DNA of 64,000 nt from NCBI RefSeq assembly GCF_019753765.1, contig NZ_JAIJZW010000005.1, positions 62,001 to 126,000 on the forward strand, in the 5' to 3' direction. Under the pieces are notes generated by a model. It worked only from the letters and a program-made list of their open reading frames with translations. It did not search any database and was not told the DNA's origin. Of the stretch, positions 1 to 8,832 are shown piece by piece. The stretch is from Microbacterium marinilacus. GTDB lineage: Bacteria > Actinomycetota > Actinomycetes > Actinomycetales > Microbacteriaceae. The stretch's first letter is position 1, and each line of letters begins with the position of its first letter. A program made the translations under genes and the position numbers.

Positions 1-1
1 C

Positions 2-412
2 TACCCGGGGTTCCTCGCCCCGCTGCTGCTGAGTTCCGGGATCCGGCGGGCGTTCACGCTGCTATGCGACCCGATCCGCTCCGACCAGGCCGCCCGCGAC
101 ATCCGCAAGAAGAAAACCGAATACATCAGCGACGCCGCGCAGCGGCAGAAGGTCGGGCAGATCGAGGACGCGCAGCAGACCGCCGAGTACCAGGACGTGC
201 TGCAGCAGGAAGCCGACCTCACCAGCGGCCACGGCGTGCTTCGTTACACCGGCCTCCTCGCCGTCTCCGCTCCCACCAGCGAGGAGCTCGAGACGGCGGT
301 CGCGGCGATCGAGCAGGCCGCGATCCAGGCCTCCTGCGAGACCAGGCGTCTCGTCGGGCAGCAGGCGCAAGCGTTCGTCGCCGCAGCGCTGCCCCTGTGC
401 CGCGGGATCTGA
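2..412 (+). CDS. SCO6880-family conjugation protein, C-terminal fragment
   Basis: Open from the left edge in frame 2 to a TGA at 410-412, giving the last 136 residues of a longer protein. It ends next to the VirB4-type ATPase, the position held by the SCO6880 family in actinobacterial conjugative elements. There it is thought to act as the N-terminal half of a split VirB4-like secretion ATPase. The visible part is hydrophilic, with a Lys/Gln-rich helical stretch followed by a compact Ala/Glu-rich end, and shows no Walker motif, as expected for this end. The family call rests on position and general resemblance, not on a motif. Confidence 0.6.
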   Translation, partial: YPGFLAPLLLSSGIRRAFTLLCDPIRSDQAARDIRKKKTEYISDAAQRQKVGQIEDAQQTAEYQDVLQQEADLTSGHGVLRYTGLLAVSAPTSEELETAVAAIEQAAIQASCETRRLVGQQAQAFVAAALPLCRGI

Positions 413-490
413 GCCGCCAGGCCCGACAGCGAGCGCCTGATGGCCGTACCTGACAGGTGCCCACGTTCGTTCACAGGAAGGTGCCTGCGC

Positions 491-2014
491 ATGGGAACCG
501 ATGGTTCGAAGAAGCGGTTGTATTCGACGGTGCTGGTCGAGGACGGCACCGAGAAACGCGCCCGCAAGGCGCGCGAACGCGCCGCCCGCCAGGTCGTCGC
601 CCGCGACCACGCCACCCAGCGCCAGCAAGCTCGGGAGCGGGCGAACGCGGAGCGCGCCGAAGCCCGCTCCACCCTCTACCTCCCGCCGGGCGGCGAGCCG
701 GGGAAGGCGGCGTTGCGGTCGTACCGGCCGTTCCGGGTGCCGGCGCATCAGGACACCTCCGCGGCACTGCGGGGCGCGTATCCGTTCCTCGCAGAAGGGG
801 GCCTCGGGTCGCAGGGGGTGTTCGTCGGGCAGGACATGTACTCGGGCGGGTCGTTCGTGTACGACCCGTGGCGGTTGTACCAGCGGGGCGTCATCACCGC
901 CCCGAACCTGGTGCTCGCTGGCATCGTCGGCTCAGGGAAGTCATCGCTCGCAAAGAGTCTGTACACGCGGTCGATTCCGTTTGGGCGGCGCGTGTACGTC
1001 CCCGGCGACCCGAAGGGTGAGCATACGCCGGTCGCTGAGGCCGTCGGTGGGAAGGCGATCGTCCTCGGCCACGGGCTCCGCAACCGCCTCAACCCGCTGG
1101 ATGAGGGCTACCGGCCCGCCGGGCTCTCCGACGTCGAATGGGCGTCGACCGTCGCCGCGCGCCGCCGCGACCTGATCGGCGCCCTCGCCGAGACGGTGCT
1201 GGAGCGGGCGTTGTCGCCGTTGGAGCACACGGTCATCGACATCGCCCTGCAAGCTGTCGTGTCGACGGCGGCGGTGCCGATCCTGCCGATGGTCGTCGAC
1301 CGCATCCTCACCCCCGACCCCGGCGGCGACGGGCGGCTCGCCGAAGATGGCCGCATGGTCGGCCACGCCCTGCGGCGCCTGGTCGCCGGCGACCTCGCCG
1401 GCCTCTTCGACGGGCCCAGCACGGTGTCGTTCGACCCGTCGTTGCCGATGATCACCCTCGACCTGTCCCGGGTCGTGGAGAACTCCACGTTGATCAGCGT
1501 GCTCATGACCTGCTCGTCCGCGTGGATGGAATCCGCGCTCCTGGACCCGAACGGCGGGCAACGGTGGGTCGTGTACGACGAGGCCTGGCGGCTCATGTCC
1601 CACCCGGCCCTGCTGAAGCGGATGGACGCGCACTGGCGGCTCGCCCGCCACTACGGCATCGCGAACCTGTTGATCTTCCACAAGCTCACCGACCTCGACA
1701 ACGTCGGCGACTCCGGCTCCGCCATGCGCAGCCTCGCCAACTCGTTGTTGGCGAATGCAGAGTCGCGGATCATCTACCGGCAAGAGTCGGATCAGATCGG
1801 GACGACAGCGAAGACGCTCGGCCTGACCGGCACCGAGCAGAAGCTTCTGCCGACGCTGGGGACGGGGCAGGGGCTGTGGCGGATCAAGGAGTCCAGCTAC
1901 GTGGTCCAGCACCAGCTGCATCCCGAGGAGTTGCGAGCCTTCGACACGACCCAGCGCATGGGCGAGATCCCGCGGAAACACGCCGCAAAAGCCCCGGAAA
2001 GGGAGCTTTTATGA
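491..2014 (+). CDS. VirB4/TraC-type conjugation ATPase
   Basis: Probable type IV secretion ATPase of 507 residues that would power transfer of the element from the cytoplasmic face of the channel. Walker A GIVGSGKS lies near residues 144-151 and Walker B WVVYDEAW near residue 360; a QESDQIG segment follows, as in VirB4/TraC/HerA-like ATPases. An Arg/Glu-rich probable coiled coil occupies roughly residues 17-60. ATG 491 is preferred over ATG 440 because AGGAAGG (475-481) sits at proper spacing. The stop overlaps the next ATG (ATGA at 2011). Confidence 0.85.
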   Translation: MGTDGSKKRLYSTVLVEDGTEKRARKARERAARQVVARDHATQRQQARERANAERAEARSTLYLPPGGEPGKAALRSYRPFRVPAHQDTSAALRGAYPFLAEGGLGSQGVFVGQDMYSGGSFVYDPWRLYQRGVITAPNLVLAGIVGSGKSSLAKSLYTRSIPFGRRVYVPGDPKGEHTPVAEAVGGKAIVLGHGLRNRLNPLDEGYRPAGLSDVEWASTVAARRRDLIGALAETVLERALSPLEHTVIDIALQAVVSTAAVPILPMVVDRILTPDPGGDGRLAEDGRMVGHALRRLVAGDLAGLFDGPSTVSFDPSLPMITLDLSRVVENSTLISVLMTCSSAWMESALLDPNGGQRWVVYDEAWRLMSHPALLKRMDAHWRLARHYGIANLLIFHKLTDLDNVGDSGSAMRSLANSLLANAESRIIYRQESDQIGTTAKTLGLTGTEQKLLPTLGTGQGLWRIKESSYVVQHQLHPEELRAFDTTQRMGEIPRKHAAKAPERELL

Positions 2015-2088
2015 GCGCGCGCCTCGCACACGTTTCACACCAGAAATCCGGCCTGTTCTCGCCCGAGGAGGTGCGCCCGTGGTGCTGA
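2011..2088 (+). CDS. 25-residue ORF between the ATPase and the next gene
   Basis: ATG 2011 overlaps the stop of the ATPase gene (ATGA) and is preceded by AAGGGAG. The 25-codon frame ends at 2086-2088, just inside the next cistron, which starts at GTG 2079. The arrangement looks like a translational relay that carries ribosomes from one cistron to the next rather than a protein with its own function. No recognisable domain. It could be a chance ORF. Confidence 0.35.
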   Translation: MSARLAHVSHQKSGLFSPEEVRPWC

Positions 2089-2360
2089 GTGAGGCGGAGC
2101 TGACGCGGAACATGATGGCGCTCGACGAGGGTCTGCACCGCATCGAGAAGCAGTTCGACGAGCATGTGCTGTTCTTCTACGAGGACCCGCTGACCTTCGG
2201 CGGCGGGCACTTCGTCCTCTACCCCGTGGAAGGCTCGTCTCCTCGGTTCGCGATCGAGGAGCAGTATCCGCTCGGGGTCGACTGGTCCGACGAGGACCGG
2301 GTGCCGACGTCGTGGACGTGGGTGGCCGAGGCGTACCTTCCGCAATCGGGCGGCTCGTAG
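2079..2360 (+). CDS. Element-encoded hypothetical protein, upstream part of a split frame
   Basis: A 93-residue acidic, soluble protein with an aromatic-rich centre (FFYEDPLTFGGG, SWTWVAEAYLP). The GTG start at 2079 is chosen because GAGGAGG (2065-2071) lies about 7 nt upstream. No family with a known function is recognised. The frame ends in TAG at 2358-2360 and reopens in the same frame with ATG at 2361, so this and the next ORF may be one roughly 154-residue protein broken by an amber codon, or two re-initiating cistrons. Confidence 0.65.
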   Translation: MVLSEAELTRNMMALDEGLHRIEKQFDEHVLFFYEDPLTFGGGHFVLYPVEGSSPRFAIEEQYPLGVDWSDEDRVPTSWTWVAEAYLPQSGGS

Positions 2361-2543
2361 ATGTGGGTGCCGCACGGCGAAGGCGAGATCGCCTCGCAGG
2401 ACTATCGGGAGCTGCTGACGATCGCGGAAGCATGGGCGCAAGCCCTGCACGACGTGCTGGCGCGTGAAGAGTCCCTCACGCCGGATCCGCCCGTCGCGGA
2501 GCAGACCGGGCGGCAGGATCCGGGGCGTACCTGGCTGGCATGA
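2361..2543 (+). CDS. Downstream part of the amber-split hypothetical protein
   Basis: Sixty codons starting at the ATG immediately after the TAG of the preceding ORF and in the same frame (TAGATG). The product has a predicted helix (residues about 14-38: YRELLTIAEAWAQALHDVL) and a polar tail. There is no separate Shine-Dalgarno sequence, so expression would need re-initiation after the stop or readthrough of it. Function unknown. Confidence 0.5.
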   Translation: MWVPHGEGEIASQDYRELLTIAEAWAQALHDVLAREESLTPDPPVAEQTGRQDPGRTWLA

Positions 2544-2595
2544 GCCACAGAACAACATCCTCACCATCCGTCGCTGGAACCGACGAGGCGACCGC

Positions 2596-3138
2596 GTGAG
2601 CGAGCAGCAGGATCATCCTCGGCGGCTGCGCCGACACGGCGCCGCCCGTGCTGGATCGGCCAGGGTGGTGCCGGCGGTGCTGCCGCAGATCGTTCTCGAG
2701 GCGGTCAGCGCGGACACGCTGATCGCGACCGTGAACGGCGATAAGATCACCGCCGCCCCGATCGCGCGCGCCGAGGTGCCCAAGACGGTCACCGAGCTCG
2801 TCGCTCGCCTCGGAACACCGACGCGGGTGGAGGTACGGGAACTGGACGGCACCGTCCACGCCGACATCCTCACCCCGCCCCCGCCCGCTGCTGACGATCC
2901 GGCGACCGGCGAGTCGGATACGACGCGGCGGTCGCTACCGGCGCTCGCGGAATTCACCGCGGACGGGTACGTGCCCGGTGAGGACGTCGCGATCGCGATG
3001 ATCGTCCGCCACACGTCCGCCGACCACACGGGCCGCGCTCGAGCCCTCCTCGACCGGGCAGAACTCCCAGACCGGCCCGGGGAGCTGATCCTGCTCGGGC
3101 GGATCTCCGAGACTCTCTCGATCCACCGCACCGACTGA
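2596..3138 (+). CDS. Conserved element-borne hypothetical protein
   Basis: 180 residues from GTG 2596, preceded by GAGG at about 2584. An upstream ATG at 2464 would add a basic, low-complexity leader lying over the previous ORF and is not preferred. Two segments are visible: a beta-rich N-terminal region (about 20-95) resembling a small binding fold, and after a Pro-rich linker a C-terminal region (about 115-175) with the phrase PGEDVAIAMIVRHTSADHTG. No known function recognised. It lies between the two secretion ATPase genes, so a role in transfer or its control is plausible but inferred from position only. Confidence 0.6.
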   Translation: MSEQQDHPRRLRRHGAARAGSARVVPAVLPQIVLEAVSADTLIATVNGDKITAAPIARAEVPKTVTELVARLGTPTRVEVRELDGTVHADILTPPPPAADDPATGESDTTRRSLPALAEFTADGYVPGEDVAIAMIVRHTSADHTGRARALLDRAELPDRPGELILLGRISETLSIHRTD

Positions 3139-3236
3139 CCCCGGCACCGGCCGGCGACGATTCCTGAACGCGTTGTCGGACGCACCTGTCTCTCGCCGCG
3201 CACCACCGACGCGTGCGGGGTAGGAAGGTGCCCTCC

Positions 3237-5018
3237 ATGTCTGGCCCGGCGCAGGCGAAGCCCGCCAACGATCTGTTCATCAACCTCGCCCTCGGCGCGA
3301 TCGTCACCGCCGTCTGCGTCGCCGGTCTCCTCCGCGTCGCGGGTTCGGTGACGGCGTTCCTCACCGGGCTCCCGCAGCCGACCGGCGGTGTCAGCTCCGG
3401 CATCGCCGTTCTCGCCACGCCCCTCGATCCCGGGGCCGCGTTGGGGGCTACGGGCTTGAACCCGTTCCTGTACTGGCTCGTCGTCGCCGTCTTCCTCGCC
3501 GCCCTCGCCACGGCGCTGGTCTTCGTCGCTCGTGCGGTCCTGGCAGGCAGGGGCCGGGCCGATCCTCATCGGCTCGCCGGGACCGCAACCGGTGCGGAGG
3601 CTGCCGCGGTCGCGTCCCCGAAGGCGTTGGTGAAGAAGGCTGCGACGTTGCGGCCCTCCCTCGGGGGTGGAAAGGCGCGGCCGGAGGAGGTCGGGTATCT
3701 ACTGGGGACGTCGAAGGGCGGGCAGGTGTGGGCGACGGTCGAGGACTCGATCCTGCTCATCGGCCCGCCCCGCTCGGGCAAGGGCCTGCATGTGGTGATC
3801 AACGCCATCTTGGATGCTCCCGGCGCGGTGATCACGACCTCCACCCGCCCCGACAACCTCACCGCGACGCTCAAAGCCCGACAGGAGAAGGGGACGGCGG
3901 CGGTGTTCGATCCGCAGCACCTCGCGCCCGGGCTGCGGGCGGGGATGCGGTGGTCGCCGGTGCGGGGCTGCCAGAACCCGCTGACGGCGATGATCCGCGC
4001 GAAAGGCCTGGCGACCGCAACCGGATTCGGCGGCGTGCAGGACGCCGGGTTCTGGGAAGGCAAGACCACCGCCGCGATCCAAGCGCTCCTCCACGCCGCT
4101 GCCCTCGACGGGCGGGACGCGAAGACCCTCTACCAGTGGGCGCTCAACCCGACGCTCGCCGCCGACGCCGTCCGCATCCTCTCCTCCCACCCCGACGCCG
4201 CCGAGGGCTGGGCGGATTCGCTGGATGCGATGGTGCAGGCCGACCCGCGCACCCGGGACTCGATCTGGCAGGGCGTCTCCCTCGCCTTCGCGGCGCTGGC
4301 CGACCCCCGCGTCCTCGACGCCGTCTCCCCCGCACCAGGTGAAGAGTTCGATCCGGAGACGTTCCTCCTCGGCAACGGCACGCTCTACCTCCTCGCCACC
4401 GGGGCGGGCGCGGGAGCGTCGTCGGCGCTCGTGGCGGCGCTCATCGAAGACCTCGTCGAGACCGCCCGGAAGATCGCCGCCCAATCCCCGGGATCGCGGA
4501 TGGACCCGCCGCTGCTGCTCGCCCTGGACGAGATCGGAAACCTCGCCCCGCTCCCGTCGCTTCCAACCTTGATGGCCGAAGGCGGCGGCACCGGCATCAC
4601 CCCGCTGCCGGTACTGCAGTCCCTCGCGCAAGCGCGAGAGAAGTGGGGCGAGAACCAAGCGAACGCGATCTGGGACGCCTCCATCGTGAAGATCATCCTC
4701 GGCGGCGCCTCCAACTCCCGCGACCTCCAGGACCTGTCCACCCTGATCGGGGACCGCGACGAGACCACCGACTCCGTCACCACCGACGCGCACGGGGCGC
4801 ACTCAAGCCAGCGGTCGATCCGGCGGGTGCCGGTGCTCCCGCCGGACGTCCTCCGCACCCTCCCGTTCGGCACCGGGGTCGTGATGCTCCGCACCGCACG
4901 CCCCATCATCATGAGGCTCCGCCCCTGGCCCGCCCGGCGCGACGCGACCGCGCTGAAGGCGCAACGGGGCGAGATCGAGAAGGCCCTCCAGGCCGGCACG
5001 GTCCCGGCCGCGGAGTAG
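3237..5018 (+). CDS. VirD4/TraG-type conjugative coupling protein
   Basis: Couples the relaxosome-DNA complex to the secretion channel. The 593-residue protein has two N-terminal membrane helices (about 12-41 and 81-105), then a cytoplasmic ATPase domain with Walker A GPPRSGKG near residues 176-183 and Walker B LLLALDEIGNL near 425-435. The PLPSLPTLMAEGGG segment after Walker B is typical of TraG/VirD4-like proteins. ATG 3237 follows AGGAAGG (3222-3228); an in-frame GTG at 3213 is less well placed. Together with the VirB4-type ATPase it marks the element as conjugative rather than a phage. Confidence 0.88.
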   Translation: MSGPAQAKPANDLFINLALGAIVTAVCVAGLLRVAGSVTAFLTGLPQPTGGVSSGIAVLATPLDPGAALGATGLNPFLYWLVVAVFLAALATALVFVARAVLAGRGRADPHRLAGTATGAEAAAVASPKALVKKAATLRPSLGGGKARPEEVGYLLGTSKGGQVWATVEDSILLIGPPRSGKGLHVVINAILDAPGAVITTSTRPDNLTATLKARQEKGTAAVFDPQHLAPGLRAGMRWSPVRGCQNPLTAMIRAKGLATATGFGGVQDAGFWEGKTTAAIQALLHAAALDGRDAKTLYQWALNPTLAADAVRILSSHPDAAEGWADSLDAMVQADPRTRDSIWQGVSLAFAALADPRVLDAVSPAPGEEFDPETFLLGNGTLYLLATGAGAGASSALVAALIEDLVETARKIAAQSPGSRMDPPLLLALDEIGNLAPLPSLPTLMAEGGGTGITPLPVLQSLAQAREKWGENQANAIWDASIVKIILGGASNSRDLQDLSTLIGDRDETTDSVTTDAHGAHSSQRSIRRVPVLPPDVLRTLPFGTGVVMLRTARPIIMRLRPWPARRDATALKAQRGEIEKALQAGTVPAAE

Positions 5019-5088
5019 CGCGGCGCGGGGTTCGTACCTGTCGGTTAGCCCCGCCCCGCCGGGCGGGCGTGACCGAAGGAGAACAGTC

Positions 5089-5610
5089 ATGGTGATCCGC
5101 ACGAAGGAATCCCTCTCGGGGTTCGTCGCTTCCGACCCTGAGCTGACATTCACCAGCAGAGGCGACGCCCGCCTGTATCTGCGGGTCGGGCAGCCCCAGG
5201 TGAAGTTCGAAGAGGACGGCACGTTCACGCAGCTGGACCCGACGTTCACGGACCTGGTGATGTTCCGCAAGTCCGCCGAGCGCGCCCACGACCAGTTCCG
5301 CAAGGGCGACAACTTCATCGCCGAGGGCGAGAGCCGCACCTACACCGGGCAGGACGGCGCCGAACGCGAGCAGTTCGTCGCCTCCCGCATCGGGCACGAC
5401 AACAACATCACCCGCTACAGCGTCGACCGCACCCCGCCCCAGCGCGACGCCGCCGACCGGGAGACCCCGGCCCGGGAGGAGACCTCCCGTGAGCCGGCCG
5501 CGCGGGAGACGGCTCAGCAGGCGGTCGCAGCGCGCGAGGCGGCGCTGGAACCCGACCCGGAGCCCTCCGCGAGCACGACCAGCGTGCAGCGAGAAGCCGT
5601 CACCCGATAA
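5089..5610 (+). CDS. ssb: Single-stranded DNA-binding protein of the element
   Basis: 173-residue SSB, likely binding single-stranded element DNA during transfer or establishment. The N-terminal 110 residues form an OB fold with the usual landmarks (GFVASDPELTFT, ARLYLRVG, TDLVMFRKSAERA, F..GDNFIAEGE). The tail is Glu/Arg/Ala-rich and lacks the acidic DDDIPF-type tip that chromosomal SSBs use to recruit partners. The insertion FEEDGTFTQLDPTFTD in the middle of the fold is typical of element-borne forms. The start is supported by GAAGGAG 8 nt upstream. Confidence 0.85.
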   Translation: MVIRTKESLSGFVASDPELTFTSRGDARLYLRVGQPQVKFEEDGTFTQLDPTFTDLVMFRKSAERAHDQFRKGDNFIAEGESRTYTGQDGAEREQFVASRIGHDNNITRYSVDRTPPQRDAADRETPAREETSREPAARETAQQAVAAREAALEPDPEPSASTTSVQREAVTR

Positions 5611-5720
5611 GCCGCGGGTGCGGCGACCAGCCCACCGCCTCCACCTGGCCGCCGCACCCGCACCCCTCCGTCGCGCACGGGCGCGGCCCTCGTTCTTCCA
5701 TCGATCCCAGGGAGCTTCCG

Positions 5721-6377
5721 ATGAGCGACACCCCGACACCACCGCCCGACGACGAGCCGCCCGCCCCGCGTCCGGGGACGATGCGACCGGATGACCTGCC
5801 GCCGGAGATCGTCGCCGAGGCGAAGCGGATCGCGAAGGAACAGTTCACGACGGAGATGACCCAGGTCCTCTCCACGACGCCCAGGCCGATCAACTGGCGC
5901 ACCCTGCCCCCGCCCGACCTCGAACGGGAACTGCTCGAGCTGAACCAATGGGTCGACTGGCTCCGGCACACCTACGGGCTGCCGGCGCAGGTGATCCCGC
6001 CGATGTGGCACCGGCACCCGGAACTGCTGTGGGAGCTGTCCGCGCTGCGGCAGCACTGGCTGTTCTGCTTCGACCCCGCAGCGAAAGGCAATCAGGCACT
6101 TGCCTGGCATCACGACTTCGCCGTCGCCCGCGAACGCCTCCGCGACTGGGTCACCATCTCTGGCACGCGCCTGGACCGCGACCGCCCCACCCGCATCACC
6201 GCCTGGCCCGGCGGGGAGCCCGAAGGCTGGGAGCCGCCGGACACGGCCGAGCGGCCGGTGACGAAGCGGAGCGAGGACTTCGTCGCGTTCGTCGAGGAAC
6301 AGGTCGCGGCCCGGCAGCGAGAGCAGGACGCGACGATCCGAGAGATCGTGAACACCGAATGGAGCGACCGGCCATGA
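5721..6377 (+). CDS. DUF4913-like protein
   Basis: 218 residues. A Pro/Asp-rich, probably disordered N-terminus (1-22) is followed by a helical region whose core (NQWVDWLRHTYGL, IPPMWHRHPELLWELSALR) matches what is known of the DUF4913 family found on actinobacterial plasmids and integrative elements. Biochemical role unknown. The C-terminal 35 residues form a charged helix. The gene starts after a 110-nt gap from ssb and its TGA overlaps the excisionase-like gene's ATG (ATGA at 6374), so those two are translationally coupled. Confidence 0.7.
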   Translation: MSDTPTPPPDDEPPAPRPGTMRPDDLPPEIVAEAKRIAKEQFTTEMTQVLSTTPRPINWRTLPPPDLERELLELNQWVDWLRHTYGLPAQVIPPMWHRHPELLWELSALRQHWLFCFDPAAKGNQALAWHHDFAVARERLRDWVTISGTRLDRDRPTRITAWPGGEPEGWEPPDTAERPVTKRSEDFVAFVEEQVAARQREQDATIREIVNTEWSDRP

Positions 6378-6586
6378 ACGACATGACCGCCGAGACGCCG
6401 CTGGTGTCGCCGCTCCTGGACAGCCGCGAGGTGTCCGCTTACCTGAAGGTGTCGGAGGCGACGTTGTCGCGGTGGCGCACCGATAAGAAGGGACCGCCGT
6501 TCCTGCGCATGGGTGGGATCACCCGGTACCGGCTCGACGACGTCCAGACCTGGCTCGCATCGCTCACCTCCGATGAGCACAGCTGA
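6374..6586 (+). CDS. Excisionase-like helix-turn-helix protein
   Basis: 70-residue MerR-type winged HTH: LLDSREVSAYLKVSEATLSRWR at residues about 14-35, then the wing FLRMGGITRYRLDDVQTWL. This is the usual form of small Xis proteins encoded just before a tyrosine integrase, where they bend att-site DNA and bias recombination toward excision. It overlaps the upstream gene by 4 nt and the integrase start by 14 nt, so xis and int are co-translated. It could also act as a transcriptional regulator. Confidence 0.82.
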   Translation: MNDMTAETPLVSPLLDSREVSAYLKVSEATLSRWRTDKKGPPFLRMGGITRYRLDDVQTWLASLTSDEHS

Positions 6587-7790
6587 GAACGCCCCCCTGG
6601 TCCCGCCCTTCGGGGTCAAGGTCACCACGGACCTCGAGCACCGTCCCTCCGGCATCCGGGCACGAGCGCGCTGGATCGACCCCCAGAGCAAGCGGCGCAT
6701 CGTGCGCGCACTCGTCGTGCCCGACGAAGACGCCGCGGAAGCGTTCTTCAACGATCTGCGGAAGTCCTCACAGATCGGCATCGACCGCCACATCACCTTC
6801 GCCCAGTACCTGACGACCATCGGCGATCGATGGACACGAGGGCTGGACCCGACCTCAACCGCCGACGGATACAAGGTCGGCCTACGACTGCGTGTGCTCC
6901 CCGCGCTCGGACACCTCCCGCTCTCGCAGATCACCGCCGGGATGATCGACCGGACCATCGACGGCTGGGAGAAGGTGCACTCCCCATCGACGATCAAGAA
7001 CACCATCGCACCGCTCGTGCGCGTGCTCGATGAGGCGGTGCGCGACGACGTGCTCGCCAGCAACCCCGCCCGCAACAGGTCCCGGCGCAGCCTCGGCAAA
7101 TCCGCCCTCATCATCCCCACCGACAAGACCTCACCGCGCGCTCACGCTCTGCCCGATCTGGCCACGCTGAACCGGCTCGCCGAAGCCTGCGGACAGGTGC
7201 ACCAGAGCTACTCCGACTTCGTCATGCTCTGCGCTCTCCTCGCCTCCCGCGGGTCCGAGATCGCCGGGCTCCGCGTGGGCGACGTGAACTGGGACACCAA
7301 CATCGTGACCATCGAGCGACAGACCTACCCGGGCTCTGGAGGCCTCGTTACCAAACAGACCAAAGGACGGGCGGCACGCCCTGTCCCGATCCTCAACGCT
7401 CTCAGACCCGTCCTGGAGCGTCTGACCGCAGAACGCGAACCCGACGAGCGGCTGCTGCGCGGCCCGCGCGGCGGCGTCCTGACCACAGCGAGCGTGCGCG
7501 ACGCGACCAAGTGGGACGAACTCATCACCGGACTCGAACTGCCCTCGCTCACCCGACACGGGCTCCGGCACACCGGCGCTACTTGGATGGCCGATGCGGG
7601 CATCCCGCTGCACGTGCTGCAACGCAGCCTCGGCCACAAGTCGATCGAGACCACCCGCGGCTACCTGCACCCGGACACCCGTCACCTCGCCTCGGCAGCC
7701 GCGCAGGCCAACGCGTTCCTCGACGCTCAAGAACGGCAGCCGATGTCCGCGCAGCGCTCCCCCGGGAACCGGCGTTCACCGCAGCGCTGA
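6573..7790 (+). CDS. int: Tyrosine site-specific integrase
   Basis: 405-residue phage-type integrase of the element. The N-terminal part holds an arm-binding segment and a SAM-like core-binding domain (FAQYLTTIGDRW, TIKNTIAPLVRVLDEAV); the C-terminal catalytic domain carries Arg226 (SRGSEIAGLR), H329-x-x-R332 (HGLRH), His355 (LGHKS) and the nucleophile Tyr364 (TTRGYLHP). ATG 6573 overlaps the excisionase-like gene; an ATG at 6513 would lie deep inside it. Position next to tRNA-Pro indicates that tRNA-Pro is the integration target, as known for the actinobacterial element pSAM2. Confidence 0.92.
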   Translation: MSTAENAPLVPPFGVKVTTDLEHRPSGIRARARWIDPQSKRRIVRALVVPDEDAAEAFFNDLRKSSQIGIDRHITFAQYLTTIGDRWTRGLDPTSTADGYKVGLRLRVLPALGHLPLSQITAGMIDRTIDGWEKVHSPSTIKNTIAPLVRVLDEAVRDDVLASNPARNRSRRSLGKSALIIPTDKTSPRAHALPDLATLNRLAEACGQVHQSYSDFVMLCALLASRGSEIAGLRVGDVNWDTNIVTIERQTYPGSGGLVTKQTKGRAARPVPILNALRPVLERLTAEREPDERLLRGPRGGVLTTASVRDATKWDELITGLELPSLTRHGLRHTGATWMADAGIPLHVLQRSLGHKSIETTRGYLHPDTRHLASAAAQANAFLDAQERQPMSAQRSPGNRRSPQR

Positions 7791-7927
7791 CCGGCGTCAC
7801 GCATCGCAGAATCCGTGCCGGTGTCCCGGCTGTGTCCCGGCGCTTGGCAACGCGCCCCAATCTCGACGTCACGACGCAGGAGAGCGTCGCTCGCGCAGGT
7901 CCGCGTAAACTCTCGGCGCGAACGACG

Positions 7928-7964
7928 AAGCCCCGACGAGAAATGGCTTCTCATCGGGGCTTTT
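7928..7964. terminator. Bidirectional terminator between integrase and tRNA-Pro
   Basis: A 15-bp inverted repeat (aagccccgacgagaa / ttctcatcggggctt, one G-U pair) with a 5-nt loop is followed by TTTT on the plus strand. It can end the integrase transcript and, read leftward, the tRNA-Pro transcript. Confidence 0.75.
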
Positions 7965-7967
7965 CCG

Positions 7968-8041
7968 TCGGGATGACAGGATTTGAACCTGCGACCCCCT
8001 GACCCCCAGTCAGGTGCGCTACCAAGCTGCGCCACATCCCG
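7968..8041 (-). tRNA. tRNA-Pro(GGG)
   Basis: Complete 74-nt cloverleaf on the minus strand. Acceptor stem CGGGATG/CATCCCG with A73, D arm GCGC-AGCTTGGTA-GCGC, anticodon stem CCTGA/TCAGG with loop CTGGGGG (anticodon GGG), T arm GCAGG-TTCAAAT-CCTGT. No CCA is encoded. Its 3' end faces the integrase. The acceptor stem differs from that of the adjacent tRNA-Pro fragment, which suggests this copy came in with the element. Confidence 0.95.
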
Positions 8042-8077
8042 TTGTTCACTTTTCAGGCTGAAACAGCCGCTACCGCA

Positions 8078-8121
<44 letters not shown>

Positions 8122-8234
8122 ATGCCCGCCGAAGCGGACAACTCGACTAGTCTACCCGGTCGCCGAGGGTGCTGCGAACCGGTGTGGCGATCGGGGCCGT
8201 CGCGCGTGTCGGAGGCCGGTCGTACGCTGACGGC

Positions 8235-8828
8235 ATGGCTCAGATCACGACCCGGCCGGCGACGATGGCGGAGTGGGACGACGTGCAGGCGGCGCTGACA
8301 GGCGGCGGCGACGGGCGGTCGTGCCAGTGCGTGTGGCCGCTGCTGCCGAGCAAGGAGTGGAGCGTCACGACGGTCGACGAGCGGGAGCAGCTGCTGCATG
8401 ACGAGATCGAGGCGGGGCCTGCTCCTGGTCTCGTGGCGTATGTCGACGGTCGGGCCGCCGGCTGGATCCGGATCGGCCCGCGCACAGCGCAGGCGCGCAT
8501 CCTGCGCAGCCGCATCGTGAAGAGCGGATCGGACGAGCCCCTCGACGACGGCGACGTCTGGGCCGTCACCTGCTTCTCCGTGCGGAAGGAGCACCGCGGG
8601 CAAGGCCTCAACGCCTCGCTGCTCGAGGCCGCAATCGACTACGCACGCGACAGCGGAGCACGCGTCGTCGAGGCGTACCCGATCGCGACCGACACGACGA
8701 AGACGTCGTCGAACTCGCTCTTCGTCGGCGCGCTGTCCACGTTCCTCGGCGCCGGGTTCCACGAGATCGCCCGCCCCACCGCCACCCGCGCGGTGGTCGC
8801 GCTCGACCTGCCCGGCGCCGCGGCCTGA
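8235..8828 (+). CDS. GNAT-family N-acetyltransferase
   Basis: 197 residues. The acetyl-CoA-binding core is visible: beta4 DVWAVTCFSVRKEHRGQG with the R-x-x-G-x-G/A motif near residue 120 (EHRGQGLNASLLEAA), then SGARVVEAYP and the final GFHEIAR strand. Cys residues near the start (RSCQCVWPL) are shared by a subgroup of actinobacterial GNATs. Substrate unknown. ATG 8235 has no Shine-Dalgarno but lies 8 nt after TACGCT, a good -10, so the mRNA is probably leaderless. Confidence 0.82.
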   Translation: MAQITTRPATMAEWDDVQAALTGGGDGRSCQCVWPLLPSKEWSVTTVDEREQLLHDEIEAGPAPGLVAYVDGRAAGWIRIGPRTAQARILRSRIVKSGSDEPLDDGDVWAVTCFSVRKEHRGQGLNASLLEAAIDYARDSGARVVEAYPIATDTTKTSSNSLFVGALSTFLGAGFHEIARPTATRAVVALDLPGAAA

Positions 8829-8832
8829 CCGG

